Below, in pieces: positions 34,474 to 43,650 of a stretch of 64,000 nt of DNA. The notes under the pieces are model-generated. The model was not told the DNA's origin. It searched no databases and saw nothing but the letters and a program-made list of their open reading frames with translations. This DNA comes from Streptomyces antibioticus. Its GTDB lineage: Bacteria > Actinomycetota > Actinomycetes > Streptomycetales > Streptomycetaceae. Every line of letters starts with the position of its first letter. Position 1 is the first letter of the stretch. The DNA lies in NCBI RefSeq assembly GCF_001514065.1, contig NZ_KQ948424.1, forward strand, positions 407,568-471,567. The letters are read 5' to 3'. The position numbers and the translations under genes were made by a program.

Positions 34474-35757
34474 ATGCCCGTACACCAGCACAGCGATCCC
34501 TTCGAGGACCGCCTCGCCGCCGGACTGCGCGATGCCGGCCAGACCTTCGACCCCGATCTCCACACACTGACGACGGCCGGGCTCGTCCGCGGGCGCCGGC
34601 TGCGGCTGCGGCGCCGGGCCGCGGTGGTGGGCGGCGCGGCCTCGCTCGCGCTCGTCGGGGTGGGCGGGGCGCTGCTGCTGGGTGGCGGGCCGGACGCGGA
34701 CCGGTCGTCGGTGGCGTCCACACCCAGTGCCAGGACGACCGCGGCGCCCGTGTCCGGCGAGGAGCTCATCAGCACGCTCAAGAAGCGGCTCGGGTACGGC
34801 AAGTTCAGCCAGGAGAGCGCGCACGGTACGACGGACAAGCCGGGGCCCGCCTACGCCCAGCTCGTGTGGGACGACGGGGACGGGGGTTCCGTCGTCTCCA
34901 TCAACCTGGAGAAGGTCGAGCCGGGCAGTGAGGGCGCCCGGCAGTGGACCCAGTGCCCTGACAAGGCGTTCACGCCGTACGACAGTTGCAAGATCAGTCG
35001 GCTGCACAACGGCGCGGTGCTCAGGATCCTCCAGGGCTACGAGTACCCGGACAAGCGGGAGCCCACCAAGGTCTGGACCGCGGACCTGATCACTCCGAAG
35101 GGGCAGCACGTCACGGCCTCCGAGTGGAACGCCGAGGCCGAGAAGGGTTCGCCGGTCACCCGGTCCGAACCGCCCCTGGACTCCGCCGGGTTGAAGAAGC
35201 TCGTGACCGCACCGGCGTGGCTGACGGCGGTCGACGCCATTCCCGACGCGGAGGTCCCGTCGCCCACGCCGGAGGAGACGACGGCGCCCACGACCGACAT
35301 CCGCAAGACGCTCGTCGACCTCCTCCCGAGCGGCCTCACGCCGGTCTCGCGGGGCGGCGAGGAATCCGGCTATGGCTATGTCGTCGTCGACGACGGCAAG
35401 GGCAGCAGCCTCGTCGAGATCAACGTGCAGCCGAACATGGGGGACCTGCTCGGCGACGGCATCTTCGAAGGTGCCGAGCAGCAGGCCGACGGCACGATGC
35501 TCGTCACCCGCGAGGACGCCGGCGACAAGGACGTGCCGGGCACGGTCAGGTGGACCGTCGACACCGTGCGGATCAACGGGCTGCGGGTCGCGATCAGCGC
35601 CTACAACTCGGGCGGACCGCACGACGCACCGGGCCGTGACAAGCCCGCCCTCACGCTGGAGCAGCTCAAGAAGATCGCGCTCAGCTCGGCGTGGGGGCCG
35701 AGCCGGGAGGACCTCTACGGGCAGAAGAACGGTCAGAAGAACTCCGACCAGGGCTGA
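34474..35757 (+). CDS. Membrane-anchored partner of the SigE-family sigma factor
   Basis: A 427-residue single-pass protein. An N-terminal cytoplasmic part (SDPFEDRLAAGLRDAGQTFDPD) is followed by a basic run and a membrane helix AAVVGGAASLALVGVGGALLL (about residues 50-70). The extracytoplasmic region contains two similar halves, each with an acidic 'VSGEELISTLKKRL / IRKTLVDLLPSGL' start and a beta-rich core. The topology and the location behind a sigma gene fit an anti-sigma factor, although no zinc anti-sigma motif is present. Its last 25 nt overlap the convergent Nramp gene. Confidence 0.82.
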   Translation: MPVHQHSDPFEDRLAAGLRDAGQTFDPDLHTLTTAGLVRGRRLRLRRRAAVVGGAASLALVGVGGALLLGGGPDADRSSVASTPSARTTAAPVSGEELISTLKKRLGYGKFSQESAHGTTDKPGPAYAQLVWDDGDGGSVVSINLEKVEPGSEGARQWTQCPDKAFTPYDSCKISRLHNGAVLRILQGYEYPDKREPTKVWTADLITPKGQHVTASEWNAEAEKGSPVTRSEPPLDSAGLKKLVTAPAWLTAVDAIPDAEVPSPTPEETTAPTTDIRKTLVDLLPSGLTPVSRGGEESGYGYVVVDDGKGSSLVEINVQPNMGDLLGDGIFEGAEQQADGTMLVTREDAGDKDVPGTVRWTVDTVRINGLRVAISAYNSGGPHDAPGRDKPALTLEQLKKIALSSAWGPSREDLYGQKNGQKNSDQG

Positions 35758-37049
35758 TCCCAGATCTGCTTCACGCACAGCACCAGGAACAACAGCCCGG
35801 CGATCACCAGCATCGCGTTGCTGAGCAGGCCGTTGCGCCATTCGGCCGGGGTGCGGGAGGAGTTGAGGAGCCAGATCAGGGTGCCGGCGAGGAAGGGGAG
35901 GAACGCCGCGCCCAGGACGCCGTAGAGGATGATCAGGCGGAAGGGCTGGCCCTGGAAGAGCAGGACGATGGGCGGGAAGGTCAGCCACAGCAGGTACGCG
36001 CGGAAGGGCCAGGAGCGTTCGCGTGTGCCGGAGGCGACCTCCTCGCCCTTCGCCGCCTGTGCCGTGCGGTAGCGGGCGACGAAGTCGGCGAACATCAGGC
36101 TCACGCCGTGCCAGACGCCGATGAGGGAGGTGAAGGACGTGGCGAAGAAGCCGATCAGGAAGAACTTGGCGGTCGCCGAGCCGTACTCCTTCTCCAGGAT
36201 GTCGCTGAGCTGGATGAGGCCCTTGTCGCCGCTCGCGATGGCCACGTTCGCCGAGTGCAGCAGTTCCGCGCCGACGAAGAGCATCGCGATGACGAAGATG
36301 CCGGTGGTGGCGTAGGCGACGCGGTTGTCGAGCCGCATGACCTTCATCCAGCCGGTGTCGGTCCAGCCCTTGGCGTTGACCCAGTAGCCGTACGCGGCCA
36401 GCGTGATGGTGCCGCCGACGCCGCCGATCAGGCCGAGGGTGTTGAGGACGGAGTCCTTCTCGTCGGGGAGGACCGGGAGCAGGCCCGCGAATGCGTCCGG
36501 GAGGTTCGGGGTGACGCGGATCGCCAGGTAGACCGTCACCACGAACATGACGCCCACCAGGACCGTCATGACCTTCTCGAAGACCTCGTACTTGTTGAAC
36601 CAGACGAAGACCAGACCGACCAGGCCGCAGGCGACCGCCCACCATTCCAGGTCCATCACGTCGGGGAACAGCGCCTGGAGCGGCAGCGCGCTCGACGACA
36701 TCGCCGCCGCCCCGTACACGAAGCCCCAGATCACGACGTAGACGACGAAGAACCAGCTGGTCCAACGGCCCAGGCTCGCCCAGCCGTCGAAGAGGGTGCG
36801 GCCGGTGGAGAGGTGCCAGCGGCCCGCGGCCTCGGCGAGGGAGATCTTCACCAGGCAGCCGATCACGGCGGCCCACAGCAGGGTGTAGCCGAAGTTGCTG
36901 CCGGCGATGAGGGTGGCGACCAGGTCGCCCGCGCCGACGCCGGTGGCCGCGACGACGATGCCGGGGCCGATGTACTTCCAACTGGACTTGCGCGGTGTGG
37001 GGGCGGGCGATACCTGGGTGTCGGTGGGGTTTCCCGTGGTGTCAGCCAT
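35733..37049 (-). CDS. Nramp family divalent metal transporter
   Basis: A 438-residue multi-pass (about 11 helices) transporter. The family helix 1 appears as GPGIVVAATGVGAGDLVATLIAGSNFGY; canonical MntH has D-P-G-N at the metal site, whereas here the helix reads G-V-G-A-G-D, as in the divergent Nramp-related group. Helix 6 differs too (GGVGGTITLAAYGYWVNAKGW). It may therefore transport ions other than Mn/Fe, for example Mg or unknown. ATG 37049 is the supported start. Convergent overlap with the anti-sigma-like gene. Confidence 0.87.
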   Translation of the reverse strand: MADTTGNPTDTQVSPAPTPRKSSWKYIGPGIVVAATGVGAGDLVATLIAGSNFGYTLLWAAVIGCLVKISLAEAAGRWHLSTGRTLFDGWASLGRWTSWFFVVYVVIWGFVYGAAAMSSSALPLQALFPDVMDLEWWAVACGLVGLVFVWFNKYEVFEKVMTVLVGVMFVVTVYLAIRVTPNLPDAFAGLLPVLPDEKDSVLNTLGLIGGVGGTITLAAYGYWVNAKGWTDTGWMKVMRLDNRVAYATTGIFVIAMLFVGAELLHSANVAIASGDKGLIQLSDILEKEYGSATAKFFLIGFFATSFTSLIGVWHGVSLMFADFVARYRTAQAAKGEEVASGTRERSWPFRAYLLWLTFPPIVLLFQGQPFRLIILYGVLGAAFLPFLAGTLIWLLNSSRTPAEWRNGLLSNAMLVIAGLLFLVLCVKQIWDQPWSEFF

Positions 37050-37091
37050 GAAGGTCAACAAACCGCAAAGCACCGGCACTGACAAGAGGGC

Positions 37092-37556
37092 CTACGACTC
37101 TCGCGGACCACAGCCGTCCGCCCCGCAGGTGCCCAGCTCGAACCACACGGTCTTGCCCGTCCCGTCCTGGTGACAGCCCCACCGCAGGGCGAGCGCGTCG
37201 ACCAGGAACATCCCGCGCCCGCTCGTGCCGGAACCGGCCGCCCGTACGCGGGGCACGCGGTGGCCGACGTCGGAGACCTCGCAGCGCAGCACGCCGTGCG
37301 CGGCGGTGAGGGTGAGGCGGATGCGGCTGCCGGCGGAGTGCAGCAGGGCGTTGGTGGCCAGCTCGCTCACCAGCAGTTCGGCGGTGTCGGTGAGGTCGCT
37401 GCGGTCGTCCCGGTCGGCGAGTCCCCAGCTCTCCAACTGCCGTCGGACCAGGGCGCGGGCCTCGCGGACCGCGGTGGGACGGGGCTCGTACTCGACACTC
37501 AGATGGCCTGCCCCCAGCGGGGGCTGAGGGTACGAGGCGTACCGGGGACGCAGCAT
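37092..37556 (-). CDS. ATP-binding protein (HATPase_c_2, anti-sigma-like)
   Basis: A 154-residue RsbW-type ATPase. N-box [22 protein letters not shown], then [36 protein letters not shown] (G-boxes), and a C-terminal W-F-E-L strand with a Cys-containing tail (GTCGADGCG). Streptomyces encodes dozens of these as regulators of sigma-factor or phosphorelay networks. It ends 43 nt before the start of the Nramp gene on the same strand, so it may be co-transcribed with it. Confidence 0.88.
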   Translation of the reverse strand: MLRPRYASYPQPPLGAGHLSVEYEPRPTAVREARALVRRQLESWGLADRDDRSDLTDTAELLVSELATNALLHSAGSRIRLTLTAAHGVLRCEVSDVGHRVPRVRAAGSGTSGRGMFLVDALALRWGCHQDGTGKTVWFELGTCGADGCGPRES

Positions 37557-37631
37557 GGCACCAGGATGTCCGTCCTGGCCGCCCCGTACACGGGGAGGAC
37601 TACCCGATTCACTACCTACGTACAGGAGTTC

Positions 37632-37671
37632 GAGGAGCCGATGCGAGAGTCCGATGCGAGGAGCCGATTCG
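37632..37671. repeat. Three tandem 13-14 nt repeats upstream of the carboxypeptidase
   Basis: GAGGAGCCGATGCGA, GAGAGTCCGATGCGA and GAGGAGCCGATTCGC follow one another at 37632-37671, about 120-160 nt before the carboxypeptidase ATG. Their spacing of about one helical turn makes them possible regulator sites; they may equally be slippage products. Confidence 0.5.
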
Positions 37672-37789
37672 CGCCAGTGCGTCTTTATGCGCTCTTGACC
37701 TGCTCATGCCATGCGTCGACGATGAGCCGCACACCCGCACCACGTACGTCGCACTGAATCGCCACTCCCCACTCCCACAAGGAGACTTC

Positions 37790-39136
37790 ATGCGACTTCG
37801 GACACGAGGCGCAGGCGCCCGGGGCGGCAGACGCACCGCCGCGTTCGCCGCCCTCCTCGCCCTGGCGCTCGCCGCGCCCCTCACCTCCATGGACGCGTCC
37901 GCCGACAGCGCCCGCAAACCAGCGCCGTCCGCGGACGACATCCGGCAGTACGAGATCCACCAGCACACCAACCCCGTGACCCGCACGGCCATCCAGCAGA
38001 CCGGCGTCACGGTGGACGAGGCCGACGAGGAGACCGTCGTGGTCTCCGGGCGGGCCGCCCAGATCAAGAAACTGCGCCGACTCGGCTACGAGGTCACGGC
38101 GTTGGGCTCGGCGCCGGACCGGCTGGCCGAGGACGAGCTGCGGCTCTACGACTTCCCGTCGGCCGACTCGCGCTATCACAACTACGCGGAGATGACGAAC
38201 GAGATCAACGCCGTCGTCGCGGCCCACCCGGACATCGTGAGCCAGCGTGTGATCGGCACGTCCTACCAGGGGCGGAACATCGTCGCCCTGAAGATCAGCG
38301 ACAACGTGGCGACGGACGAGTCCGAGCCCGAGGTGCTGTTCACCCACCACCAGCACGCGCGCGAGCATCTCACCGTCGAGATGGCGCTCTACCTGCTCGA
38401 CCAGCTGACCTCCGGCTACGGCACCGACTCACGCGTGACCAGCCTGGTCAACAGCCGTGAGATCTGGATCGTGCCGGACCTCAACCCCGACGGCGGCGAG
38501 TACGACGTCGCCACCGGCTCGTACCGCTCCTGGCGGAAGAACCGGCAGCCCAACTCCGGTTCCTCGTCCGTCGGTACGGACCTCAACCGCAACTGGAACT
38601 ACCGCTGGGGCTGCTGCGGCGGCTCGTCCGGGTCGACGTCCTCCGAGACGTACCGCGGGTCGGCCGCCGAGTCGGCTCCCGAGGTCAAGGTCGTCGCGAA
38701 CTTCGTGCGCAGCCGGATCGTCGGCGGCGTGCAGCAGATCAAGGCCGGCATCGACTTCCACACGTACAGCGAGCTGGTGCTGTGGCCGTTCGGGTACACC
38801 ACGTCCGACACGGCCACGGGGATGACGGCGGACGACCGCAACGCCTTCGCGACCGTGGGGCAGAAGATGGCCGCCAGCAACGGCTACACGGCGGAGCAGT
38901 CCAGCGATCTGTACATCACCGACGGGACCATCGACGACTGGCTGTGGGGCAACCAGAAGATCTTCTCGTACACCTTCGAGATGTATCCGACGTCCAGTTC
39001 CCAGGGTGGGTTCTACCCGCCTGACGAGGTGATCGCGCGGGAGACCTCCCGGAACCGGGACGCCGTGCTCCAGCTGCTGGAGAACGCCGACTGCATGTAC
39101 CGGTCCATCGGGAAGGCGGCCCAGTACTGCAGTTAG
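37790..39136 (+). CDS. Secreted M14 zinc carboxypeptidase
   Basis: A 448-residue secreted metallopeptidase. The signal peptide is [22 protein letters not shown]; a propeptide covers about residues 35-115, then the M14 catalytic domain. Zinc ligands are in [14 protein letters not shown] (H-x-x-E) and [12 protein letters not shown] (His). Substrate Arg/Asn are in [12 protein letters not shown], and catalytic Glu is in SYTFEMYP. It trims C-terminal residues from peptides outside the cell. ATG 37790 has AAGGAG closely upstream. It overlaps the convergent acidic-protein gene by 4 nt. Confidence 0.95.
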   Translation: MRLRTRGAGARGGRRTAAFAALLALALAAPLTSMDASADSARKPAPSADDIRQYEIHQHTNPVTRTAIQQTGVTVDEADEETVVVSGRAAQIKKLRRLGYEVTALGSAPDRLAEDELRLYDFPSADSRYHNYAEMTNEINAVVAAHPDIVSQRVIGTSYQGRNIVALKISDNVATDESEPEVLFTHHQHAREHLTVEMALYLLDQLTSGYGTDSRVTSLVNSREIWIVPDLNPDGGEYDVATGSYRSWRKNRQPNSGSSSVGTDLNRNWNYRWGCCGGSSGSTSSETYRGSAAESAPEVKVVANFVRSRIVGGVQQIKAGIDFHTYSELVLWPFGYTTSDTATGMTADDRNAFATVGQKMAASNGYTAEQSSDLYITDGTIDDWLWGNQKIFSYTFEMYPTSSSQGGFYPPDEVIARETSRNRDAVLQLLENADCMYRSIGKAAQYCS

Positions 39137-39669
39137 TCGTCGGACGCGTCGTCGTTGCCGTCGTCGTTGTCTTCGGTGTCGTCGGTGTCCTCGAAGTACG
39201 CGTCGAGGACCGCGTCCAACTGCTCTTCCCACACCTTGAAGTCGGCCCTGGCCGTCGCCTCGATCTCGATCGGGTACCAGCGGCGGTCAGGGGTGTGGAC
39301 CGTGATCGTGAAGCGCTTGCCGAAGCGGGGTGACTCCGTCTCGACCGCGCCGATCTCGTCCCAGCCGAACTCGCACCGCTCCTCGTCGAGGCTGAGGCGG
39401 ACGCCCTTCGCGTCGGCGACGATCTTCGCGCGGCGGTCGGAGGCCTCGAAGACGGGGCCCTCGGCCGCCGCCTCCTCCTCGGTCTCCTCCGCTTCGGCCG
39501 TCTCCGGTTCCCCGGGGGCGGCCTCCTCCTGCGCGAGGGGCTCCTCGGCGTCCGCCGGGTCGGCGTCCTCGGGCTCGCCGGACACGGGTGAGGTCAGCCC
39601 GGGGATGAAGGCCGGGTCGAATCCGGCGCCTTCCAGGGGCTTGCTGCTCGAACCTATGCGCTGCTCCAC
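39133..39669 (-). CDS. Acidic protein with a PH-like C-terminal domain
   Basis: A 178-residue protein. A Glu/Ala/Pro-rich acidic region (residues about 30-80) is followed by a beta-rich domain with [49 protein letters not shown] and [17 protein letters not shown], like a small PH-like barrel, then an Asp-rich tail. Function unknown. GTG 39669 is my choice; the frame stays open upstream to 39849 across the palindrome, so an earlier start is possible but unlikely. Confidence 0.72.
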   Translation of the reverse strand: MEQRIGSSSKPLEGAGFDPAFIPGLTSPVSGEPEDADPADAEEPLAQEEAAPGEPETAEAEETEEEAAAEGPVFEASDRRAKIVADAKGVRLSLDEERCEFGWDEIGAVETESPRFGKRFTITVHTPDRRWYPIEIEATARADFKVWEEQLDAVLDAYFEDTDDTEDNDDGNDDASDD

Positions 39670-39729
39670 GGTCGGAAGTATGGCGGACGAACCTGTGTCA
39701 TGGGGCCCCGGGGGCGGAAGCGACGGAAG

Positions 39730-39760
39730 AAGCTCTTGCAGAAAATTTCTGCAAGAGCTT
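39730..39760. promoter_or_regulatory. 31-bp perfect palindromic operator
   Basis: Arms of 15 bp (AAGCTCTTGCAGAAA and TTTCTGCAAGAGCTT) flank one central base. It sits 36 nt upstream of the PfkB kinase ATG and 60 nt from the divergent gene at 39669. The CTTGCA/TGCAAG half-sites are typical for LacI/GalR-type regulators of sugar genes in Streptomyces. No such regulator is encoded next to it. It could also form a very strong hairpin in RNA. Confidence 0.75.
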
Positions 39761-39796
39761 GTCCGCCCGGAAACACCGCTGCTTGACTCGGCTGCC

Positions 39797-40720
39797 ATGA
39801 GCCCCGAGACCGATGTCCTCGTCCTGGGCGGCGCAGGCGTGGACACCATCGTCCACGTCCCCGAGCTGCCGCTCCCCTACGCCGACAGCTACATGATCGA
39901 GCCGGGCATCGTCAGCCGCGCCGGACAGAGCGGGGACTTCGTCGCCCTCGGCGTGCACGCGCTCGGGCTGCGCGCCCATCACCTCGACGTCGTCGGCGAC
40001 GACCACGAGGGAGACCTGGTCCGCGCGTTGCACCGGGACCGGGGCATCCCGTTCACCGAGGTGCGCTCGGCCTCGGGGACCAAACGGGCCGTCAACCTGG
40101 TCGGCCCGGACGGGCGCCGGCTCTCCCTGTACGACGTCACGCGCGGCCAGGAAGCCGACCGGTTCCCCGAGGGCACCCTGCGCACCCTGGCGGGCGCCGC
40201 CCGGCACGCGCACGTGGTGATCACCCACCCGTGCGCCCACGCGCTGCCGATCCTGCGCGAGTGCGGGGTGACGGTCTCGACGGACCTGCACAACTGGGAC
40301 GGTGCGAACCCGTACCACGAGGCGTTCGCTCTCGGCGCCGACCTGGTCTTCCTGTCCACGACCGCGCTGGCCGACCCGGAGGCCACCATGAGGGACGTCG
40401 CCGCGCGCGGCCGGGCAAGTGTCGTCGTCGCGACCGCCGGGGCGGACGGAGCGTATCTGCTGGCCGACGGCGAACTGATCCACGTACCGGCCGTCGAGCC
40501 GCCCGCTGCGGTGGTGGACTCCAACGGCGCGGGCGACGCCTTCGCCGCCGCGTTCCTGCTCGGCCGGCTGGAGGGCGCGGACCCGCTGCGCTGTGCACGG
40601 TACGGGGCGGTCGCGGGCGCCTACGCCTGCACGGTGCCGTCGAAGCGGGCGGATGCCATCGGGCGGGACGAACTGCTGGCGCGGGTCGCCGAACTGGAGG
40701 CGGAGAAGGTCTTCGGCTGA
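39797..40720 (+). CDS. PfkB family carbohydrate kinase
   Basis: A 307-residue ribokinase-type sugar kinase. The N-terminal block is VLVLGGAGVDTIVHVPELPLPY; the second PfkB signature VVDSNGAGDAFAAAFLLGRLEGA contains the catalytic base Asp in G-A-G-D. Sequences GTKRAVNLVGPDGRR and VSTDLHNWDGAN line the sugar site. Substrate not evident. ATG 39797 has a weak binding site and lies just behind a 31-bp palindrome, implying specific carbon-source control. A single gene, convergent with the GntP permease. Confidence 0.9.
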   Translation: MSPETDVLVLGGAGVDTIVHVPELPLPYADSYMIEPGIVSRAGQSGDFVALGVHALGLRAHHLDVVGDDHEGDLVRALHRDRGIPFTEVRSASGTKRAVNLVGPDGRRLSLYDVTRGQEADRFPEGTLRTLAGAARHAHVVITHPCAHALPILRECGVTVSTDLHNWDGANPYHEAFALGADLVFLSTTALADPEATMRDVAARGRASVVVATAGADGAYLLADGELIHVPAVEPPAAVVDSNGAGDAFAAAFLLGRLEGADPLRCARYGAVAGAYACTVPSKRADAIGRDELLARVAELEAEKVFG

Positions 40721-40788
40721 CCGGCCGGGCGCCGGAATCCGCCCTGCTGCCGACCGGTTCTCCCCGCTCCGCCCGCCATTCCCGCGCA

Positions 40789-40821
40789 CGCCCCGGTCGC
40801 GAACGGGTCGCGTCCGGGGCG
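40789..40821. terminator. Hairpin between convergent kinase and permease genes
   Basis: CGCCCCGG at 40789-40796 pairs with CCGGGGCG at 40814-40821 (8-bp perfect stem, 17-nt loop) between stops at 40720 and 40883. It may end both transcripts; no T-tract. Confidence 0.5.
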
Positions 40822-40882
40822 AACTCAGGTCACAGCAAAGGGAGTTACGAGTGGAAAGCGGCTCGGGGCACGAGGAGGAGGG

Positions 40883-42364
40883 TTACGAGACGAAGAGGCT
40901 GAGCACGGCCGCCATCACGAACCCGACCACCGACAGCACCGTCTCCAGCACGGTCCACGTCTTCAACGTGTCGCGTTCGCTGATGCCGAAGTACTTGGCG
41001 ACCATCCAGAAGCCCCCGTCGTTGACGTGCGAGGCGAAGATGGAGCCGGCCGAGATGGCCATGATGACGAGGGCGACGAAGGCCTGGGAGTGGTCGCCCT
41101 CGGCGAGGAGCGGGGCCACGATGCCGGCCGTCGTCACGATGGCGACCGTGGCCGAGCCCTGGGCGACCCGCAGGACCACCGAGATCAGGTAGGCGAGGAC
41201 GATGACCGGGAGGCCGACGTCGTTGAAGGTGTCGGACAGCGCCTGGGCGACGCCGCTCGCCTTGAGGACGGCGCCGAAGACCCCGCCCGCGCCGACCACC
41301 AGCAGGATGTTGCCGACCGGCTTGAGGGACGAAGTCGACACCGTCTCCAGGGACTTGCGCGACCAGCCGCGGCGGATGCCGAGGAGCCAGTACGCGAGGA
41401 GCAGGGCGATCGTCAGGGCGACGAAGGGGCTGCCGAAGAACTCGACGACCGAGCGTCCGGTGGACGGGTCGAGGGCGATCGAGGAGAAGGTCGAGGCGAG
41501 GATCAGGACCAGCGGGGTGCCGATGATGCCGAGGACCGTGCCGAGCGGAACGGGGTCCTCACGCGGTACGACACCCTGCGCGCGCTGCTCCTCGATCACC
41601 GCAAGGCGCGCCTCCGCCGCCGCCTCGACCATGTCCTGCGGCACGGCCACGAAGATGCGGCGGCCGATCCACGCCGAGAACGCCCACGCGGCCAGCACCG
41701 CCGGGATGCCGCAGACGACGCCCATGAGGATGACCCAGCCGAGGTCCACGTGGAGCAGGCCGGCCGCGGCCACCGGACCGGGGTGCGGAGGCAGGAAGGC
41801 GTGGGTCATGGACAGACCCGCGAGGAGCGGCAGGCAGTACAGCAGGATCGACTTGCCGCTGCGCTTGGCCGCCGCGTAGACGATCGGGGCGAGCACGAAG
41901 ATGCCGACGTCGAAGAAGACCGGGATGCCGAAGATGAGGCCGGTGAGGCCCATGGCGAGGGGCGCCCGCTTCTCCCCGAACAGATTCAGCAGCCGGGACG
42001 CCAACACCTCTGCCCCGCCGCTGACTTCGAGGATCGCGCCGAGCATCGTGCCGAGGCCGATGATGATCGCGACATGGCCGAGGATGCCGCCCATGCCGGA
42101 CTCGATGGTGGAGACGGCGTCGGACCGCTGGACGGTGCCGAAGAGTTCGGTGACCGACAGGCCGGCGAGCAGGCCGACGGCTATGGAGACGGCCAGCAGC
42201 GCCACGAAGGGCTGGATCCTGACCTTGATGATGAGGAAGAGGAGCAGGGCGATGCCGAGGGCGGCGACGGTCAGCAGACCGGCGGTGCCGTCGACGAGGA
42301 GGAGCAGGCCGCCGGTGTGGGGCGGGGCCTCGGTGGGGGTGGTGGCGGCGAGCGGAAGGGACAT
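40883..42364 (-). CDS. GntP family permease
   Basis: A 493-residue, about 12-helix proton symporter of the gluconate (GntP) family, which also includes D-serine transporters (DsdX). Typical segments are ALAMGLTGLIFGIPVFFDVGIFVLAPIV, LPPHPGPVAAAGLL and a C-terminal RVAQGSATVAIVTTAG with SHVNDGGFWMVAKYFG. Its neighbours handle D-amino acids and keto-sugar acids, so either substrate class is plausible. ATG 42364 has AGAGGA upstream. It follows RidA on the same strand. Confidence 0.93.
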   Translation of the reverse strand: MSLPLAATTPTEAPPHTGGLLLLVDGTAGLLTVAALGIALLLFLIIKVRIQPFVALLAVSIAVGLLAGLSVTELFGTVQRSDAVSTIESGMGGILGHVAIIIGLGTMLGAILEVSGGAEVLASRLLNLFGEKRAPLAMGLTGLIFGIPVFFDVGIFVLAPIVYAAAKRSGKSILLYCLPLLAGLSMTHAFLPPHPGPVAAAGLLHVDLGWVILMGVVCGIPAVLAAWAFSAWIGRRIFVAVPQDMVEAAAEARLAVIEEQRAQGVVPREDPVPLGTVLGIIGTPLVLILASTFSSIALDPSTGRSVVEFFGSPFVALTIALLLAYWLLGIRRGWSRKSLETVSTSSLKPVGNILLVVGAGGVFGAVLKASGVAQALSDTFNDVGLPVIVLAYLISVVLRVAQGSATVAIVTTAGIVAPLLAEGDHSQAFVALVIMAISAGSIFASHVNDGGFWMVAKYFGISERDTLKTWTVLETVLSVVGFVMAAVLSLFVS

Positions 42365-42478
42365 GGGGGTCCTCTGCGTAAGAACATGGAGCTTTCGGGC
42401 AGGGTGCATCGCGGCATGGCCACCCGTGGGGGCCATGCCGTCTGCTTACGGCGTGCGGAAGTTGAGGGAGGGTCTGCC

Positions 42479-42889
42479 TCAGCCGAGGACGGCGAGCGCG
42501 TCGATCTCGATGAGGAGCCCGGCGGGGAGACCGACGTAGACGGTCGTGCGGGCGGCAGGCGGCTGGGTGAGCCCCTGCTCCTCGAAGTAGGTGTTGTAGA
42601 TGCCGTTCATCTCGGCGAAGTGGTCGACGTCCGTGAGGTAGACGCGGATCATCATCACGTCGTCCCAGGAGGCGCCGCCCTCCTCCAGGATCGCCTTGAC
42701 GTTGGCGAGGGTCTGGAGGGTCTGCTCGCGCAGGGTCGGGCCCGCGGGCGTCGGCGGCTGCCCCTCGACGGCCGGGAGGAAGCCCACCTGCCCGGCGACC
42801 TGGAGGATGTTGCCCTTCTTGACGCCGTGGGAGAACTGCGCGGGCGGGGTGGTGTGGGTCTTGGGGGTGAGGGCGATCTTCTCGGTCAT
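42479..42889 (-). CDS. RidA family protein (enamine/imine deaminase)
   Basis: A 136-residue YjgF/YER057c/UK114 protein. QVAGQVGFLP, LANVKAILEEGGASWDDVMMIRVYLTD and the C-terminal ARTTVYVGLPAGLLIEIDALAVL carry the active-site Arg and conserved Gly/Glu. RidA hydrolyses reactive enamines such as 2-aminoacrylate formed by PLP-dependent dehydratases, which fits the PLP-type deaminase gene in the same locus. The start overlaps the IclR stop (ATGA). Confidence 0.93.
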   Translation of the reverse strand: MTEKIALTPKTHTTPPAQFSHGVKKGNILQVAGQVGFLPAVEGQPPTPAGPTLREQTLQTLANVKAILEEGGASWDDVMMIRVYLTDVDHFAEMNGIYNTYFEEQGLTQPPAARTTVYVGLPAGLLIEIDALAVLG

Positions 42890-43650
42890 GGGGTGACTTC
42901 CTTGACGGGGGTTCTGCCGGAGTACTCCCCGCTGATCGTGTCGGCGGTGCGGCGGACCAGCGGGAGCAGGGTGAGGAGTTCGTCGGCGGTGACGACGACG
43001 TTCGGCGCGGAGACCGACATCGCGGCGACGACACGGCCGTCGGCGCCGCGGATCGGGGCGGCGATGCAGTTGATGGACTCCTCGTGGCCACCGAGGTCGG
43101 TGGCCCAGCCCTGTTCGCGCACCCGCTCCAACTCCTTCAGGAAGGCGGGGGCGTTGGGGGTCGAACGGGCCGTGTACAGGGGGTAGTCGAGCTTGTCGGC
43201 GAGAGCGCGGCGCTCGGCCTCCGGGAGGTCGGCGAGCAGCAGCTTCGCGACGGCGGCGACGGTGATCGCGACGGGCTTCCCGATCCGTGAGTACATCCGC
43301 ACCGGGTAGCGGCTGTCGACCTTGTCGATGTAGAGGACGTCGCCCTCCTCGTACACGGCGAGGTGGACGGTGTGGCCGACCTGTTCGTTGAGGCGTACGA
43401 GGTGGGGGTGGGCGATCTCGCGGATGTCGAGGTTCTCCATCGCCTCCTGGGCGAGGGCGATGAGACGGGCGCCGAGGCGGTAGCGCTGGTCGGACTGGCG
43501 GTAGACCATGCCGTGTTCATGGAGCGTACGCAGGAGGCGGAGCGCCGTGGACTTGTGGACGCCGAGGCGGTCGGCGACCTGGCCGAGGTCGGCGGGGCCC
43601 TCGGCGAGCAGCGGCAGGATGCTGAGCGCGCGGTCGACGGTCTGACTCAT
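42886..43650 (-). CDS. IclR family transcriptional regulator
   Basis: A 254-residue regulator with an N-terminal winged HTH (LGQVADRLGVHKSTALRLLRTLHEHGMVYRQ) and C-terminal IclR effector domain (HLAVYEEGDVLYIDKVDS, INCIAAPIRGADGRVVAAMSVSAP). It likely controls the surrounding catabolic genes in response to a pathway acid. ATG 43650 has GGAGG upstream and overlaps the KdgK stop (ATGA). A candidate operator is at 45013-45029. Confidence 0.94.
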   Translation of the reverse strand: MSQTVDRALSILPLLAEGPADLGQVADRLGVHKSTALRLLRTLHEHGMVYRQSDQRYRLGARLIALAQEAMENLDIREIAHPHLVRLNEQVGHTVHLAVYEEGDVLYIDKVDSRYPVRMYSRIGKPVAITVAAVAKLLLADLPEAERRALADKLDYPLYTARSTPNAPAFLKELERVREQGWATDLGGHEESINCIAAPIRGADGRVVAAMSVSAPNVVVTADELLTLLPLVRRTADTISGEYSGRTPVKEVTP

